A stretch of DNA of 14,560 nt from assembly GCA_038209195.1 (NCBI GenBank), contig JBBQXY010000147.1:1-14560 (forward strand), read 5' to 3'. Of the stretch, positions 13,763 through 14,560 are shown piece by piece. The notes beneath the pieces were generated by a model, which saw nothing but the letters and a program-made list of their open reading frames with translations, was not told the origin of the DNA and searched no databases. Made by a program: the position numbers and the translations under genes. Positions within the stretch are counted from its first letter, which is position 1, and each line of letters opens with the position of its first letter. This stretch comes from JBBQXY01 sp038209195. Lineage in GTDB: Bacteria; Chloroflexota; Ktedonobacteria; Ktedonobacterales; Ktedonobacteraceae.

Positions 13763-14253
13763 GGTTTTTCCCCTGTTGTATTATATTGTGAGTCCAGGTA
13801 TTCTTGCAAAATCACCGTAGCGGCGAGGGCATCTATCTCGTGGCCCTTCTGTCGTCGTTTTGCTTTGTGTGAGCCGCTCCGACGCTGCATTCCCCGTTCC
13901 TCGTACACACGACGCTTCCCATTGCGTTCCGCGAGCAAGCGTTGCGCTTCAACCGTTGAAAGACGCTCGTCCCAAAACGTGAGCGGAATAGCAATATGCT
14001 GCTTGAGACGCTCCGCGAAGGCCTGTACCCATGCTCCTTGCGCATGTATTTGCCCATCCAGGCTGATGGGTAAGCCAATGACCAGACCTGTTGCTTCAGT
14101 CTCTTCGATACAGTCCTGAATAGCCACCCATGTTTGTGCTTCATCACGGGAAATATGCAGGGTCTTATAGGGAGAGGCAAGAAATCGCGTGGAGTCGCTG
14201 ACGGCAACCCCAATCCTAGCCTCTCCCACATCCAAAGCTAACAATCGCGTCAT
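13759..14253 (-). CDS. ruvX: RuvX/YqgF-family Holliday junction resolvase-like nuclease
   Basis: RNase H-fold protein of the YqgF family, linked to pre-16S rRNA 5'-end maturation and proposed as a resolvase. 164 residues. The acidic active-site motifs are present: LALDVGEARIGVAVSD (5-20, D8), VIGLPISLDG (58-67), WDERLSTVEA (94-103, E96) and the terminal EIDALAA (139-145, D141). Between VEA and the last aspartate there are about 38 residues where about 25 is usual; the extra stretch (about 109-137) is very basic and could strengthen nucleic-acid binding. The ATG at 14253 has only a weak AGG upstream. It leads a likely ruvX-mltG-uppP operon. Only 27 nt separate it from the tandem structured repeats, so its promoter is inside or beyond them. 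Confidence 0.94.
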   Translation of the reverse strand: MTRLLALDVGEARIGVAVSDSTRFLASPYKTLHISRDEAQTWVAIQDCIEETEATGLVIGLPISLDGQIHAQGAWVQAFAERLKQHIAIPLTFWDERLSTVEAQRLLAERNGKRRVYEERGMQRRSGSHKAKRRQKGHEIDALAATVILQEYLDSQYNTTGEKP

Positions 14254-14279
14254 ATATGTATACCTGAATGTTTGCGGAT

Positions 14280-14560
14280 ACTATTGCTCTGTTTCACTTC
14301 ATTTGACATCCCGCCTTCGGCGGCAGGGGGGAGAGGGAGAGCTAGGGCGCAGCCCTAGAACCCAGTCAAGGGGCGGCGGCCCCTTGCATCCCCGCTCGTC
14401 AATTGAAGTGGGACAGAGCACTATTACTTTGTTTCACTTCATTTGACTGGCCGCCTACGGCGGCCGGGTAGGGAAGGGAACTAGGGCGCAGCCCTAGAAC
14501 CCAGTCAAGGGACTGCCGTCCCTTGCATCCCTGCTCGTCACATGAAGTGGGACAGAGTAC
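14280..14560 (+). repeat. Tandem array of a ~139-bp multi-hairpin element, two copies, open at the window edge
   Basis: Copy A is 14286-14419 and copy B 14426-14558. Each is preceded by ACTATT (14280-14285 and 14420-14425), and the window ends in AC just after copy B, as if another ACTATT begins. Each copy has a 22-nt closing stem (14286-14307 with 14398-14419; 14426-14447 with 14537-14558). Inside are three hairpins: H1 at 14311-14323 and 14449-14465, H2 (CTAGGGC-GCA-GCCCTAG) at 14342-14358 and 14481-14497, and H3 at 14367-14386 and 14506-14525. A purine-rich strand links H1 to H2. It has no ORF and could be a structured RNA family or a MITE-like repeat. Confidence 0.9.

Noticed and set aside
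14189..14446. 85-codon plus-strand ORF across the array
   Set aside because: It starts inside ruvX antisense and runs through hairpin sequence, giving a low-complexity product with no ribosome site.

Overview
The window looks like chromosomal DNA of a mid-GC bacterium, most likely a Chloroflexota member of the Ktedonobacteria type. This is an inference from protein style only: proline-rich membrane proteins, a STAND-type ATPase with TPRs, a fused MFS/spermidine-synthase-like protein, and small MKNP-type membrane proteins. No rRNA, tRNA, transposase, CRISPR array or phage gene was seen.

Layout. 1-1.2 kb: a promoter and a plus-strand gene for a proline-rich single-pass membrane protein, ending in a hairpin. 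1.2-3.7 kb (minus): a small excisionase-family HTH protein, an unusual protein joining a degenerate GGDEF-like region to a GspE/MshEN N-terminal-type domain, and an orphan OmpR-family response regulator. Between the last two genes lie a perfect 58-bp palindrome and a set of helically phased GGTTAA-like repeats upstream of a TATAAT box. 3.6-4.24 kb is non-coding, followed by cdd (cytidine deaminase, plus). 4.63-5.05 kb is non-coding, with a good orphan promoter and a nested direct repeat. 5.05-9.86 kb (minus): a run of three genes, transcribed as STAND-type ATPase with TPRs, then MFS-fused spermidine-synthase-like protein, then cyclase-family metal hydrolase. 10.05-11.03 kb: fmt (plus), closed by a long hairpin. 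11.1-11.6 kb (minus): two paralogous small membrane proteins. 11.76-14.25 kb (minus): a ruvX-mltG-uppP cluster, with ruvX and mltG overlapping by 4 nt. 14.28 kb to the window edge: two tandem copies of a ~139-bp element.

How the genes work together. ruvX-mltG-uppP is a housekeeping cluster for RNA processing and envelope growth: MltG cuts nascent glycan strands and UppP recycles the lipid carrier. fmt supplies formyl-Met-tRNA and cdd salvages cytidine. The response regulator and the GGDEF-like/MshEN gene may form a local regulatory pair.

The strongest unexplained signal is the tandem element at 14280-14560. Each copy has a 22-bp closing stem around three hairpins. Base changes between the copies preserve pairing, and the wobble pairs fit a plus-strand RNA. 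This points to a structured RNA family or a MITE-like multi-hairpin repeat, and the array seems to run past the window edge. Other points of interest are a UppP whose usual motif histidine is asparagine, the orphan promoter before the nested repeat, and long gene-end hairpins that lack a normal U-tract.
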